The translations under genes and the position numbers were made by a program. The notes under the pieces were generated by a model. It worked only from the letters and a program-made list of their open reading frames with translations. It ran no database searches and was not told the origin of the DNA. Shown piece after piece: positions 56,801-63,527 of a stretch of 64,000 bases of DNA. Numbering within the stretch: the first letter of the stretch is position 1; each line of letters starts with the position of its first letter. The DNA is from Croceitalea rosinachiae (GTDB lineage Bacteria; Bacteroidota; Bacteroidia; Flavobacteriales; Flavobacteriaceae): contig NZ_JAVRHR010000003.1 in NCBI RefSeq assembly GCF_031846445.1, positions 372,001 to 436,000 of the forward strand, read 5' to 3'.

Positions 56801-57470
56801 CTTCGTGAGCTTGAGTTGGAGAAGTTCCAATGTAAGTTTCAAAAACAAATGATTCATTCGCATCTAACGTAATCGTATAGGTATTATCTGTTATTCCAGC
56901 CCTATCGTTTCCAACTCTAAATTCACAGCCTGGATCATATCCAAAAAGTCTAACGGTCGTATTGTCTTCCGTTGCCATTATACCTAGTGTATTTGATTTT
57001 GAAGAATGTGAACCTAAATTAGGTACACCCCCCCATTTGAAACGTTGTCCTAAGGCCTGTCGCCCTTTTGAAGTTAAAGATGCAGCTTGGGATTGCGAAT
57101 TACCTCTATAATTTACATAGAACTGGTTACCGCTTGGAGATTCAAATCGTAATCCACTGTTATCCAAAACAATACCGGTATTAGCGTTATTGACCAAAAT
57201 AATATTGTTATCTCCGTTGCTCATTGAGTATACAGCTGGGCTAACATTCGAAATATTAAAGGTTGCTATTGGTGTAGTGCCAGTTCCTCTATATACGTTT
57301 ACGGCGAATGTTGTAGGTTCGGGCGTTGAAAGATATACCGCTTGTTCTCTAATACCAGCATTGTTTTGACCTTGTTTTAATGGCGGTAGGTAATGAAGGT
57401 CACTTAATTGGGCATGTATAGAAAAACTAAATCCTATTACGAATAATAAAAACAGAATTTTTTGGCGCAT
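44895..57470 (-). CDS. Giant SprB-like T9SS type B surface adhesin
   Basis: 4191 aa, uninterrupted. Order: signal peptide (1-20); IgGFc-binding-like domain (about 21-475); Ig-like (about 480-540, FDAYQWFEDG); DUF11 (about 548-665); acidic calcium-binding thrombospondin-3-like stretch DFDNDGVRDITDLDDDNDG (668-690); a carbohydrate-binding-like or DUF642-like domain (about 700-863); second Asp-rich stretch (about 867-900); second DUF11 (about 925-1080). From about 1270 to 4090 there are tandem SprB-like repeats with GGTGPYEFS- and DANGC-type ends and paired Cys. The C-terminal 85 residues are the T9SS type B module (FFTPDGDLLNDYW, FDRYGRKVYQ). It probably acts in adhesion or gliding at the cell surface. 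No PorP/SprF partner is adjacent. Confidence 0.93.
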   Translation of the reverse strand: MRQKILFLLFVIGFSFSIHAQLSDLHYLPPLKQGQNNAGIREQAVYLSTPEPTTFAVNVYRGTGTTPIATFNISNVSPAVYSMSNGDNNIILVNNANTGIVLDNSGLRFESPSGNQFYVNYRGNSQSQAASLTSKGRQALGQRFKWGGVPNLGSHSSKSNTLGIMATEDNTTVRLFGYDPGCEFRVGNDRAGITDNTYTITLDANESFVFETYIGTSPTQAHEDGWIGATIESDKDIAISNGSINFGRQVGASNRDAGIDQPVPENKLGKDYVFVRGNGNTNGWTEFPLVIAIDDNTQIFVNGGTVPIATINEGDYYEIPSSYFSSNTVGANMFVQTSKDVYAYQCMAGASQVYTQGLNFVAPVNCLLPDVMDNIPDIRNMAGQTVTGGMTIIAATNTPDANIQVTDGNGPVTLPAHVPVAGSADWKTFFIPNLNGNVSVQSTGPMAIGFFGYNGARGVAGYFSGFDTVPEVILEIRGGSGCFVGSEIFEATGNFDAYQWFEDGVAIPGANAPSYAPSGAGDFFVRGTKGPCTYDSNSIRALYCDPDIVINKSVDQPEIMEGETATFTIRIRNLGIGPLTNLQLTDNIPAGLSFVSAFTIDGSWSGNTWDIGTLNGGETATLELEVRGDEIDTLPLVSLTNTVTHTQDQTDTNISEDIPSVSIIVHNDFDNDGVRDITDLDDDNDGIYDTDECGTTICFETIVNESFESPAIPGATYRVLSENDVPGWLTTATDGQIELWSDNFQGVPAFNGNQFAELNANQSSALYQNLCLTPGTVMNWSLRHRGRAGTDVMRVRIGADLASAAEQAIMTDDNTAWGLYTGTYTVPLGQTNTVFIFEAVSTAGGNLSVGNFIDDIQISIANVPVCQDTDNDGLPDNLDLDSDGDGCSDANEFYKDENADGGDDGEYGNGTPVVDPTDGTVNDATYIRVLAPEILLGNTTEDLGGNDINGQDVSLGQTFEYVLRFQNTGDDDATNYTIRDILPANVTFNTVDLSNASGTPAPSYDPITNELTFQIPDELVEVGDPEYSIRIEVTIALNCSDFVAACSSTLENLAYSTYQGATNTAIFTDENGSPSITACPRTPEVASNSIFNDLSNCNQARTVQLCGDDVLLAAGSGFTIYNWVLDTNGNGQVDGSDIVLNDGDSDGDPSTFLATQIGDYIVEKSAGGTCPDLVERITVERFGTTQTNPIVDYFNQVNSDANPDNDMQGEIVTCSIDGDLLPKIFLCGASDEATIQLGITDAQSITWEKLDEASCSDTGDDCANKNGTCLWNSVATSDNFTLTESGEFRVVINYQNGCFSRFYFNVFKNELDIDYASSDILCSTPGNIRITNVGSGYGFQLVDAADNDNIIVPYNTNNGPNFDIATSGTYKVQITQLDPSNGTPVIGGCIFETPEIGIQERNFSVTLSTTPADCNDLGTITVQALDALPNYSYELRLDDGSNGGQGSLVSNQPALNDNTYTFINVNPEDYIVVTRTQDGCFDSQQITVAEIDDPQLSAVVSEHITCNSGIVTVTPSNGLPDPDYNMAIWSRDGVNLYPSPPDINDIPIADIQTTNNFLFRESTDGGDYQFIVFDSNGCYAISNTVTVVFYGSPVITASNSDITCADSSTATLTVGVTGGTAPYQYSLDGGINYQNSNEFFNLSAGLYTITVMDSSGTSGTNCVESFDYEILQPYRLTASATIVEDASCNPAGALVKILNPNGGQGPYEFSFDGGSTFSALDTQNLLAGTYQLVLRDALDCTFDMDLTVPASTTDPSFTQDVTYDCDGLGTITIDPSNTTDFTYSYTLNGTTNTPVDNNIFTNVLDGTHTVTVGYSSSITPEQSTLFNENFGVGPTTQIGEIGPGYCYEPQDGTATACNLGPAGILVDGEYAVTTAVTNPIPAYLNPNDHTGLVNGRFFAINPSNNLVGLNSVIWQRNAIEILPNRDITITFYAYNLRQTGSAGNNPEIEIQLLDAGGAIINSSVTAEIPKNNNANDWHERTVTFNPGANTQVDVVLISSQASDDGNELILDDIQAFQLPEICEKTVDITVFVEDNQQFSANLLGTTDPSCSGSTDGSIRFEVSNFDVTTGFEYSTDGGTNWTTSLNSPVTTPSTLADGSYTVQVRKVNDNSCNTDFPATLTEPSIIVPTLNQTADYTCFNTGGTLEASVTGGNPSYAYQLETTGGAIVTPYQTNTQFTNIADGDYIVRVRDQNGCEVAMALTDAVTISPPTNLTFNTTPTACYSGTNDGSILVDVTSGNGNYEFRINSGPWITPTPSNAISHTFGGLSTGNYDIEVRDQLGCPTAPNTQTVVINPQLVVTVDVTQLSACNDGLITVNATGGNGTLLYAIVPANTSPSGSYGPANTLTITEAMATANPSGYDVHVQDNNGTPAICSFVEEDIILTPVTPLSVVPTATDPLCFDGLGEIAISVTGGTGPYSYTLTDLSPADGIDYTRNSPNINANTLTYAGIGIGNYEVTITDTNGCNITSTTVAINNAIEIVADIRPILPAACASTVENDFGFEFFNITTPTGTPGTVEYSNDGGTTWQTSPELRGSVANPTFSGTEVFPSIRVEVAPGVFCQQDFDRYIIPFPLDDLDITLSAIVIGCNDLQVTVEGSEGDDTGGYDYTYTDDPANFSTFITDPNVWIDNVPSGTAHTFANINPTTPQYPEVPLLVPGRTYVFYVRDGAGCIRQSNVNVNDIPGIGLPIDITTDVTPSCDSVANGAITFNLIPTATHPSMRWEVYQLGNPTPIEVSGGGVSSVNVPYSGTISTTVPLAEGEYYIDVIQVDVSNVEACRGGGENIYVPELAPLSAVAAATRDISCNLPGLISITGITGGGGIPYTYDVSGPTGFTTLTGTTDNPIEIPVSSPAGNYTVTLYDQYSCPLVLNTVALTLAPNPTISVSQDNCTSPITVNAVGVSAAGNLRYAMVDFGDPVPTAFVDNGGTFTNVVPGAYDVYVMDGNGCTALESNFVVNPVLSVNATLTKLLDCTASQDATINIEILDGSGSYEYSITNTGGAPPVAQTTVPNTNFDYHPTVAGDYTVTIYDTNTPSNANCDRIFVINVPDRIVPIINPSIVSSSVSCLGANDGSITISTTNGAAAPYTFEITSRDGVVTSIAPTSTTGNSATFTGLGPAISNGYIITVTGDATTNNCSVTSVPIPISEPSTITVPAPTIVEFACISGNTSNNASITVNDVAPFVQGGSGTYTRYEFIEEDDPNTVTIEAPNVVQSGTATTYIETDVAGGVYTINIYDENGCFGTATATIAAFDVLGTPTIHIDDAISCSNLGEDISIDITGSITSFTTHPGNYEFRMLPSGVAQASNTFLDLQPGPYTFSVRNIVTGCETTISHNVEEPNTFDVTVEKLADVVCFGDDGSIRLTMSDVTYTGSFTYNIFDTNGTPADRSDDGVAIITGASPDFGPTAAITVPAGNYIVEVIQDGFPECAQIRSFNITTPSAPIGLNTIDITQVGCNNDQGSAAFTPTGGQAPYDIVLTNTTTATVYNITQVNSNLFQGLSAGQYDILITDALGCPSTFINEFELILPDPISGNIAATTLVCEGDTDASVSISLNPRNITASYRYILNRYADAAGTGLLQSSTTQTTATFNNLGAGFYSITILDDTNCTFESSIIEIINPVEPRGMLITSANLSCLTGAELELSAFGGTGPYEWSTDGVIFNVMNTLNGAGTQVFQNVTPGTYQYFIRDSFNCISTQSNEITLNAIETLTLDIDTSGAAINCSGDNTAVIFASAGGGLGNYQYGLFSDSGLTNEVRPYQTSEVFADLPQGSYYVNVQSEDCQTTSLEILIEEPTPVVVTPIITHISCNGGEDGSIVLNVSGGTGEYQYAISPNLNQFDSSNIFTGLRASSYDVIVQDGNGCFELIEFDIVEPDPLEVEFTSTPEICAGDEDGTITLTITGGTAPYSTSLNSNIDSDYIEGQMNFNGLASDTYVIFIKDAEGCTTNQIIEIDAGANLNGSIEVVYECSGDTPDNSVILTLEDISVSADILYGLDTDDPANMVLEPNFENLTPGQHFVTIAHANGCINTLDFEIEDFMPLRLVAEQSNMNEITASASGGREEYTYYFNDTDNGADSTFYITRTDTYTVRVVDENGCEAITSIYMEFIDIEIPTFFTPDGDLLNDYWIPENIGQYPNIYINIFDRYGRKVYQLEDNAEGWDGLYNDTDLPTGDYWYIIKLNGESDQREFIGHFTLYR
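52495..52512 (-). repeat. 9-nt tandem duplication inside the giant gene
   Basis: TAGTCCCGC occurs twice in tandem, adding an extra SGT (SGTSGT) to a repeat at about residue 1655. It looks like a recent in-frame slippage event. Confidence 0.6.
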
Positions 57471-57732
57471 CAGTTTACTTTTTGGGGTATTTTCTCATTT
57501 TACCGAACATCAAAAAAAGTATAAGTGCTAGAGGTTGCCAATAATATGTTGTAAAATGGGCCGAAGATGTTGGTAACGTTAAGAATTGTGTAAATTGTAG
57601 AATAGAATTATTCTAACATTCTAAAGTGTTGAGGCTAAATAGGTAAGCTTTTGTAAGAAAAGACCGAACTGTTAGAAAGGCAATATAAATATGTTTTTAA
57701 GTATACAAAACGATATTTTAAAAGTTTAGAAT

Positions 57733-58818
57733 ATGTCGGAAGAAAAATTGATGTCGAAGAAAAAACCTGCATTTGCCGTTAGCAAAAAGCTAGATGATTA
57801 TTTAAGTGAGTACAGTCGAAAAATTGAAATTCCAATTTTTTATGAAGACCTACTTAGATTCTCTGGCTCGGTGACGGTTTATGACTCAAATGATGAAGAT
57901 ACCCTTTGGATTCGAGTTTATTATTCGGAGTTTGACAGAAAAGAAATTGATGATAGCCTTAAAAAAGTGTACTCTATTTTACATTCCGATGGAAGTAATA
58001 ATATTCATCAATATTTAAATGTTGATGCAGTTGACTTTTGCACCTTTGGGAATTCAAAACCTTTTCGAATAAAAATCAGAAATATCCTTAATGATAACTT
58101 TACGTACTTCTATGTAAAAAAGACCGATGCCTCCCGTATTTATGGATTGGAATTGGAACATATGCTATCACCTTATAATCTTAACTTTTTAGTTTATAAG
58201 GACACTTTGATAGAAGAGCATATTGCCGGTATACCAGGTGATGAATTTATAAAGAACATGTTGCCAAAATGCTCAGAACCTGAAAAAGCACAACTTGCCA
58301 AGGAGTTTGTCAAGTTCAATGAACGCTGCATGATTCGGCTATTGGGTGATATGCGATCATATAACTATGTCATTGTTCCCGTTCATGATTTTGATCATGT
58401 AGTATATCGTATTCGAGCTATAGATTTTGACCAACAATGTTTTGAAGGGAAATTAAAAGTATACCGTCCCCAATTTTTTAAAGAAAACTATCAAATGGTA
58501 GAATTGGTCCGTAGTAAACTTCTTAGAGATTCTGTAGATCAATATAAATTGGAAGAACGCTCAATCGTTGCTAAACGAATATTAAGTTCTGGGGTTCGTA
58601 TTAAAAGATTAAGAAGTATTTGTAAGACCGATGTAATTTCAACAAAAGAAAATATTGCTACTCTTTCTGAACAGATTTATGAGCTTACGCTCGATTTGAA
58701 TTTTAAAAAATGTAAGACTATGGGAGATGTTCTTGACTTGGCCTTAAATTTTGTAAAACGGAATTATGAAGATGTAAGTATGAAGCAAATTATTGAACAG
58801 AATATTAAGATTCAATAA
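57733..58818 (+). CDS. Uncharacterised protein with kinase-like motif order
   Basis: 361 aa, soluble, no signal peptide. Residues about 120-240 show an order typical of aminoglycoside-phosphotransferase or protein-kinase folds: Lys in FYVKKTD (129/130), Glu in LELEHML, the hinge-like LIEEHIAGIPGD, then GDMRSYNYVIV with Asp206 and Asn211 at the DxxxxN spacing, and a DFD (IDFDQ, 231-233) in place of the DFG-type metal motif. The His of HGD is missing. This is read by eye; the fold is inferred. The family is not recognised and it is alone on its strand, convergent with the NdpA-like gene. Confidence 0.6.
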   Translation: MSEEKLMSKKKPAFAVSKKLDDYLSEYSRKIEIPIFYEDLLRFSGSVTVYDSNDEDTLWIRVYYSEFDRKEIDDSLKKVYSILHSDGSNNIHQYLNVDAVDFCTFGNSKPFRIKIRNILNDNFTYFYVKKTDASRIYGLELEHMLSPYNLNFLVYKDTLIEEHIAGIPGDEFIKNMLPKCSEPEKAQLAKEFVKFNERCMIRLLGDMRSYNYVIVPVHDFDHVVYRIRAIDFDQQCFEGKLKVYRPQFFKENYQMVELVRSKLLRDSVDQYKLEERSIVAKRILSSGVRIKRLRSICKTDVISTKENIATLSEQIYELTLDLNFKKCKTMGDVLDLALNFVKRNYEDVSMKQIIEQNIKIQ

Positions 58819-58840
58819 TTCTTAGCTCAATATTTACAAC

Positions 58841-59899
58841 CTAGTGCTTCTGCTCCTTATTAAAATATACTAGATAGTAGTACATCTGGCGTTCCTCATC
58901 CCAACCCTTTTCCACAAATTTTTCAGCTGATTCTGGATTGATAAAATCCATTTTGATTTGAATATTGGTATCTAAATTGATGACGTTCTTTATTTTTTTC
59001 CTGGCATCTGAAACTGCTTTATTAGCGATGTCAAAATTAGAAACGTCTTCAATACTATATTTCGGACCTTTTTCAACTTTGTAGTGTTTAAACTCAGGAA
59101 TTAATTCTGGGTTTTCCATTACCTCATTCAGAAAACTACTTTCTTCAAAAGCATCATTCTTAGCAAAATGATTTACCGCACGGTTCATAAAAAGAACTTC
59201 TTGTTGTTTGTCTTCAGCAGGAAGCACTACGTCTTTGGCAAAGTTTTGGCAGAACTTCAAGTAGTTTTTTGTTTTGAAATTATCATCTGAAAGAGGTTCT
59301 AGTCCAAGAAAATTTTCCAACCAATATTTTGCATCATAGCGATTGCTGTCAATTGACAATACTTTATACCCTTCTTCTTTATCTACGTTAAAAACAAGGC
59401 ATCCTTTATCGAGCTTATTAATGTTGATACCTTGTCGAATAATAATTTCAAGATTTTCTTTATTCTCCTGAAATTGTAAAAAATCGTGTTTCAACTCACT
59501 TTTAAAAATACCAATGGCATCAACTTTTTTATTGTCAAGAACCATATCCGAAAATTGGACAACATAAACTTCACCACTTTTGATATGTGGGTGGTTGGAT
59601 TGTTCAAAAAGATGCGTGGCTATTTTTTTTGAGAGCAGATGGACTTTAGATGAGTCTGCAAAGATTTCTGAAACCACTTTAAATATTTCATTGAAGTCTG
59701 CATCAACTTCGTGCGCAAATTTGAAATAATTTTCTTCTTTTTCGCGAAAAGGCCTGAAAAAGTATTCTTTTAACAAGCCAGATATTTCATCATTTAGATT
59801 GTGGGGTTCAGAAGATAAAAAAACACCTTCGTTTTTGTTTTTGTTTCCTACTCTGTGCAGCGATACACTTTCGATTTGGGCGGGATAAAAGTTGAGCAT
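58841..59899 (-). CDS. Nucleoid-associated protein (NdpA/YejK family)
   Basis: 352 aa, beginning MLNFYPAQIESVSLHRVGNK as in NdpA proteins. Family blocks are seen in KEYFFRPFREKEENYFKFAH, SGEVYVVQFSDMVLDNKKVD, AIGIFKSELKHDFL and YDAKYWLENFLGL. The C-terminal part (about 250-350) has the Lys-rich FDIANKAVSDARKKIKNVIN. YejK-like proteins coat DNA and can affect topoisomerases. It stops 22 nt from the stop of the kinase-like gene; no terminator was spotted in the gap. Confidence 0.88.
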   Translation of the reverse strand: MLNFYPAQIESVSLHRVGNKNKNEGVFLSSEPHNLNDEISGLLKEYFFRPFREKEENYFKFAHEVDADFNEIFKVVSEIFADSSKVHLLSKKIATHLFEQSNHPHIKSGEVYVVQFSDMVLDNKKVDAIGIFKSELKHDFLQFQENKENLEIIIRQGININKLDKGCLVFNVDKEEGYKVLSIDSNRYDAKYWLENFLGLEPLSDDNFKTKNYLKFCQNFAKDVVLPAEDKQQEVLFMNRAVNHFAKNDAFEESSFLNEVMENPELIPEFKHYKVEKGPKYSIEDVSNFDIANKAVSDARKKIKNVINLDTNIQIKMDFINPESAEKFVEKGWDEERQMYYYLVYFNKEQKH

Positions 59900-59960
59900 A
59901 TGTTTGTAAAAAGGTTATGAATTGATATATAAATTAAGGCAGCGGTTTTAGTTTGGGTAA

Positions 59961-60455
59961 CTAATTCCAGTTTTCATCAAAGTCCAAATCATCATAATTT
60001 CCAAGGTCATCATCAAAGTCAACCGATGGTTTTGATTCAAAGTTTTTTTCAGGTGGAGAATCTGGTAATTCACCAAAACTAAATAAGATGTTTGGATAGG
60101 CTCTACCGTCTTCTTTCTCAGCGATGTCGGCTAATTCCACAAAAAAGGTCCACATATTAAAAAAATCGTAGACATAAATCATTTTAGGCGATTTTTCAGT
60201 AAGAGTGTCTTCAAGCCACGTTTCATTCATTAAGCGAACTTCAGAACCACCTTCGCTCATATCAAAGAGCGCAATTTCTTCATCTTGATTCCATTCTTCA
60301 TCACAAGTGTAGAAAGAAGCCATTTCATTTCCCATAAAACCAAATGCTTGAGTTATGGCATTATGGAGCTCTTCTAAACTTTGACTAGCTTCAATCTCAA
60401 TATCTCTGAAAATATCTTCTTGTGTATCAAGAATTATCCTGATTTTATAAATCAT
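59961..60455 (-). CDS. Plasmid pRiA4b ORF-3 family protein
   Basis: 164 aa. It begins MIYKIRIILDTQEDIFRDIE and continues LEELHNAITQAFGFMGNEMA and PKMIYVYDFFNMWTFFVEL, the conserved pattern of PF07929 (pRiA4b ORF-3 / IS1096 TnpR-like). The C-terminus is acidic (FDDDLGNYDDLDFDENW). Despite the family name no mobile element is present here. Function unknown. It lies 25 nt downstream of the heme A synthase gene's upstream neighbour boundary, in the same direction as ctaA. Confidence 0.8.
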   Translation of the reverse strand: MIYKIRIILDTQEDIFRDIEIEASQSLEELHNAITQAFGFMGNEMASFYTCDEEWNQDEEIALFDMSEGGSEVRLMNETWLEDTLTEKSPKMIYVYDFFNMWTFFVELADIAEKEDGRAYPNILFSFGELPDSPPEKNFESKPSVDFDDDLGNYDDLDFDENWN

Positions 60456-60480
60456 CCTCTAAAATTGGGTAGAGGCAAAG

Positions 60481-61515
60481 TTACAAAGATTTATGACTTT
60501 TGCTCTTGTTGGTAGCTTCTAAAAATAGATAAAATTGTATTCCAAAGAGCACACTCGCCAAAACTAAATGTAATGGTTGACTTGCAAATGGAAAATCAAA
60601 ATAGTACATCGCAATACCACTGATTATCTCGAGCATGATTATAAATGCAATCCATTTTATTTTATCAAATGGAAGCTGTTTTTTTCTTATGTCAAAAAAT
60701 AAGTATCCATTTAAAAGAAAAACGAGAATGGACATAGAACGATGAATATAAAATTGTATTGAAGGGTTTTCTAACCAAAGATTTTTCGCATTTTCGCCAA
60801 CAAGGGTTAATTGGTCATCAACAAACTGCCTAACTTGAGTTCCGAGCACTATTTGTATCAATGTCAATATTAAGGTTGATAACACGAGTGCTTGTGTTGA
60901 TTTTGCAATTAATACTTGAGTATTTTTTTGACTGGCCTTATGAATAATCAATAATAGTAAAGCTACGATGACCAAAGCCATAATCATATGGGTAGTTATT
61001 TTTACCGGTTCTAAGACCGAATATACTACAGTTGCTCCTAACCAAGCTTGAAATCCCATGCCAAATACCACTAGCAATGATACTATGGAGATATATTTTC
61101 TTTCTTTCCAAAACCGAATAGAAAATAAGGCCAACGCTAACGTTGCCAAACCTGCCAGTGCACCTAAAAGTCTATTGATATATTCAATCCATGTATGCCA
61201 AACATTAAATTTAGCATAGTCATGTTTAAGGTATGGTTTCCAGTTATTGAGTTCAAAACTTCCTGTAGTGGTGAAGTTATTTTTTGCGACCTGTAAGCTC
61301 TCTTCATAAATAATTACTTGACCTTTAATGAAAACCCTATTGGGTTGCCATTGTAATGTTTTTGCATCGGTTGGAGGAATGTAATACCCAAAACATTTAG
61401 GCCAATCAGGGCATCCCATACCACTGCCGGTCATTCTAACCACAGCTCCGGCAATGATAACTAAATAGATTAGAATCAAACTAAGCTTGGCAAGCTTTAT
61501 AAATTTTACATTCAT
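60481..61515 (-). CDS. ctaA: Heme A synthase (COX15/CtaA family)
   Basis: 344 aa with eight transmembrane helices. Conserved features include RMTGSGMGCPDWPKCFG near the N-terminus (Cys pair and Trp), heme-ligand histidines in WHTWIEYINRLLGA and ITTHMIMALV, and FYIHRSMSILVFLL plus HLVLASVLFGIQ in the second half. It converts heme O to heme A for aa3-type cytochrome oxidase in the inner membrane. Its start overlaps the stop of the CCA-adding enzyme by 4 nt (translational coupling). Confidence 0.92.
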   Translation of the reverse strand: MNVKFIKLAKLSLILIYLVIIAGAVVRMTGSGMGCPDWPKCFGYYIPPTDAKTLQWQPNRVFIKGQVIIYEESLQVAKNNFTTTGSFELNNWKPYLKHDYAKFNVWHTWIEYINRLLGALAGLATLALALFSIRFWKERKYISIVSLLVVFGMGFQAWLGATVVYSVLEPVKITTHMIMALVIVALLLLIIHKASQKNTQVLIAKSTQALVLSTLILTLIQIVLGTQVRQFVDDQLTLVGENAKNLWLENPSIQFYIHRSMSILVFLLNGYLFFDIRKKQLPFDKIKWIAFIIMLEIISGIAMYYFDFPFASQPLHLVLASVLFGIQFYLFLEATNKSKSHKSL

Positions 61516-62936
61516 ATTGCAATGGGCTTTAAACCAAGTTTCTTGCCTTTTTCTACCATAAAAACAAATGCCGAATCATGTTCATTAGGTATCTCCCCAG
61601 ATAAAATAGCTTCCTTTATTGCTTCTTTAATAATGCCAATTTCCTTAGAAGGCTTTAAATCAAAAGTTTTCATAATCTCTTCACCAGAAACTGGCGGTTG
61701 AAAATTGCGAATGCGATCACGTTCTTCAACTTCAACGATTTTTTGACGGACCAACTGAAAGTTTTTCAGATATCTTTTTTGCTTTCCAGGATTCTTTGTT
61801 GTTATATCTGCCTCGCAAAGTGTCATCAAATCATCAACATAGTCACCAGCATCAAAAACCAATCTTCTCACAGCTGAATCTGTTACATGTTCTTCGGCCA
61901 ATATGATAGGCCGTGAACTCATGAATACCATTTTTTGTACGAACTTCATTTTGTCGTTTAAAGGCATTTTTAACCTCTTGAATAGTTTATAAACCATTTT
62001 AGAGCCAACAAATTCATGTGCGTGAAAAGTCCAGCCGATTTTTTTAACAAAACGCTTTGTAGGGGCTTTGCCAATGTCATGTAACAGCGCTGCCCATCGC
62101 AACCAAAGGTTATTCGTGGTTTTTGAGATATTATCAACCACTTCTAAAGTATGCCAAAAATTATCTTTGTGCTTTTGTCCTTCTACTTCTTCTATGCCTT
62201 GTAAAGCTTTAAGTTCGGGCAGCACAATTGAAAGCAACCCTGTTTCGTGCATAAGCCTAAAACCTATGGAAGGTTTGTTGCTCATTAAAATTTTGTGTAT
62301 CTCATCTACAATACGCTCTTTAGAAATAATTTTGAAACGCTCTTTATTCTGGGTAATGGCATCCAACGATTCAGAAGTTATCTCAAACTTTAATTGCGCA
62401 GCAAAACGTATGGCGCGCATCATTCTTAATGGGTCATCGGAATAGGTTATAGATGGCTCAAGTGGTGTTCGTAGCACTTTTTTGTTCAAATCTTGAATAC
62501 CATTGAATGGGTCAAGAAGCGTTCCATAATTTTTTGAATTTAGTGAAATCGCTAGCGCATTAATTGTAAAATCTCTACGGTTTTGGTCATCTTCCAAAGT
62601 GCCGTTTTCGACAATAGGTTTTCTGCTCTCTCTCTGATAGCTTTCTTTTCTTGCACCTACAAACTCGAGTTCAAGCCCATTGTATTTAATCATGGCAGTA
62701 CCAAAATTTTTAAAAATGGTGACATCTGGGTTTCCCTTCAACTTTTTGGCCACGGCTTGGGCTAGTTCAATCCCACTACCAATGGTTACAATATCAATAT
62801 CTTTTGCCGCATTGCCCCTATTCAGTAAAAAATCTCTTACGAAGCCTCCAATCACATAACAATTGACCTTTGTGTCATCTGCGATTGTGCCGATAATTTG
62901 AAATATATCATGATTTAGGGCTTTTTTTAAATTCAT
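61512..62936 (-). CDS. CCA tRNA nucleotidyltransferase / HD-domain protein
   Basis: 474 aa. N-terminal nucleotidyltransferase core: VIGGFVRDFLLN and KDIDIVTIG (metal Asp pair), QNRRDFTINALAIS, and the neck/body with MMRAIRFAAQL. The HD-type phosphohydrolase domain (about 255-400) shows HTLEVVDNI and LLHDIGKAPTK. It adds or repairs the 3' CCA of tRNA; the HD domain suits multifunctional bacterial enzymes. It is coupled to ctaA by a 4-nt overlap. Confidence 0.93.
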   Translation of the reverse strand: MNLKKALNHDIFQIIGTIADDTKVNCYVIGGFVRDFLLNRGNAAKDIDIVTIGSGIELAQAVAKKLKGNPDVTIFKNFGTAMIKYNGLELEFVGARKESYQRESRKPIVENGTLEDDQNRRDFTINALAISLNSKNYGTLLDPFNGIQDLNKKVLRTPLEPSITYSDDPLRMMRAIRFAAQLKFEITSESLDAITQNKERFKIISKERIVDEIHKILMSNKPSIGFRLMHETGLLSIVLPELKALQGIEEVEGQKHKDNFWHTLEVVDNISKTTNNLWLRWAALLHDIGKAPTKRFVKKIGWTFHAHEFVGSKMVYKLFKRLKMPLNDKMKFVQKMVFMSSRPIILAEEHVTDSAVRRLVFDAGDYVDDLMTLCEADITTKNPGKQKRYLKNFQLVRQKIVEVEERDRIRNFQPPVSGEEIMKTFDLKPSKEIGIIKEAIKEAILSGEIPNEHDSAFVFMVEKGKKLGLKPIAI

Positions 62937-62969
62937 CGAGATGTTGTTTTGTAAGTGCGAAAATTAGAT

Positions 62970-63527
62970 TTATTCCCTAATGATTTTGACCACCCCATTG
63001 TTGCTTAGTTTTATCATAGAGGAAAGTGGTGAATTTTTCTTTTCCACTTGCAAATTTACCACATAGTCAACGCCTTTTAAAATTTGGTTTTCAATCTGAT
63101 TAAAATTTTTGGATGATATACCAGAAAAATTTACTGAAGCTGCAATTATCGGTTTACCAAATTTATTGATTAGGTATTGACAAAATTTATCTGAAACTAC
63201 CCGTATCGCAATAGTATTGTCTGAAGCAATTAGATTTTTAGCTAAGCCTTTTGGTTTATCAAAAACTATGGTGGTTGGTTTGCTAGCTAAATCAATGATA
63301 TCGTATGCCACATCTGGTACCTCTTCAACATATCTTTCTAGCATAGCTTGGTCGGCAACTAAACAAATTAATGTTTTGCTGTCTTCTCTTTTTTTTAATT
63401 GATATACATTTTTAACCGCTTCTTCATTAGTGGCATCGCAACCAATACCCCAAGCAGTATCAGTGGGGTATAGGATAAGACCACCATTTTTTAATTTCTC
63501 AATGCAATTGTTTATTTCTATTGTCAT
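62970..63527 (-). CDS. L-threonylcarbamoyladenylate synthase (Sua5/YrdC/TsaC family)
   Basis: 185 aa, single YrdC domain. Key features: LILYPTDTAWGIGCDATNEEA (nucleotide/ligand pocket, conserved KxR region in KKREDSKTLICL), PTTIVFDKPKGLAKN and TIAIRVVSDKF, and the late ASVNFSG. It makes threonylcarbamoyl-AMP for the t6A37 modification of tRNA. It overlaps the glycosyltransferase gene by one base (ATG/stop) and lies 33 nt upstream of the CCA enzyme. Confidence 0.92.
   Translation of the reverse strand: MTIEINNCIEKLKNGGLILYPTDTAWGIGCDATNEEAVKNVYQLKKREDSKTLICLVADQAMLERYVEEVPDVAYDIIDLASKPTTIVFDKPKGLAKNLIASDNTIAIRVVSDKFCQYLINKFGKPIIAASVNFSGISSKNFNQIENQILKGVDYVVNLQVEKKNSPLSSMIKLSNNGVVKIIRE

Noticed and set aside
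59961..60455. Transposon-related gene suggested by the pRiA4b/IS1096 family name
   Set aside because: No transposase, inverted repeats or target duplication nearby; the family name is historical.
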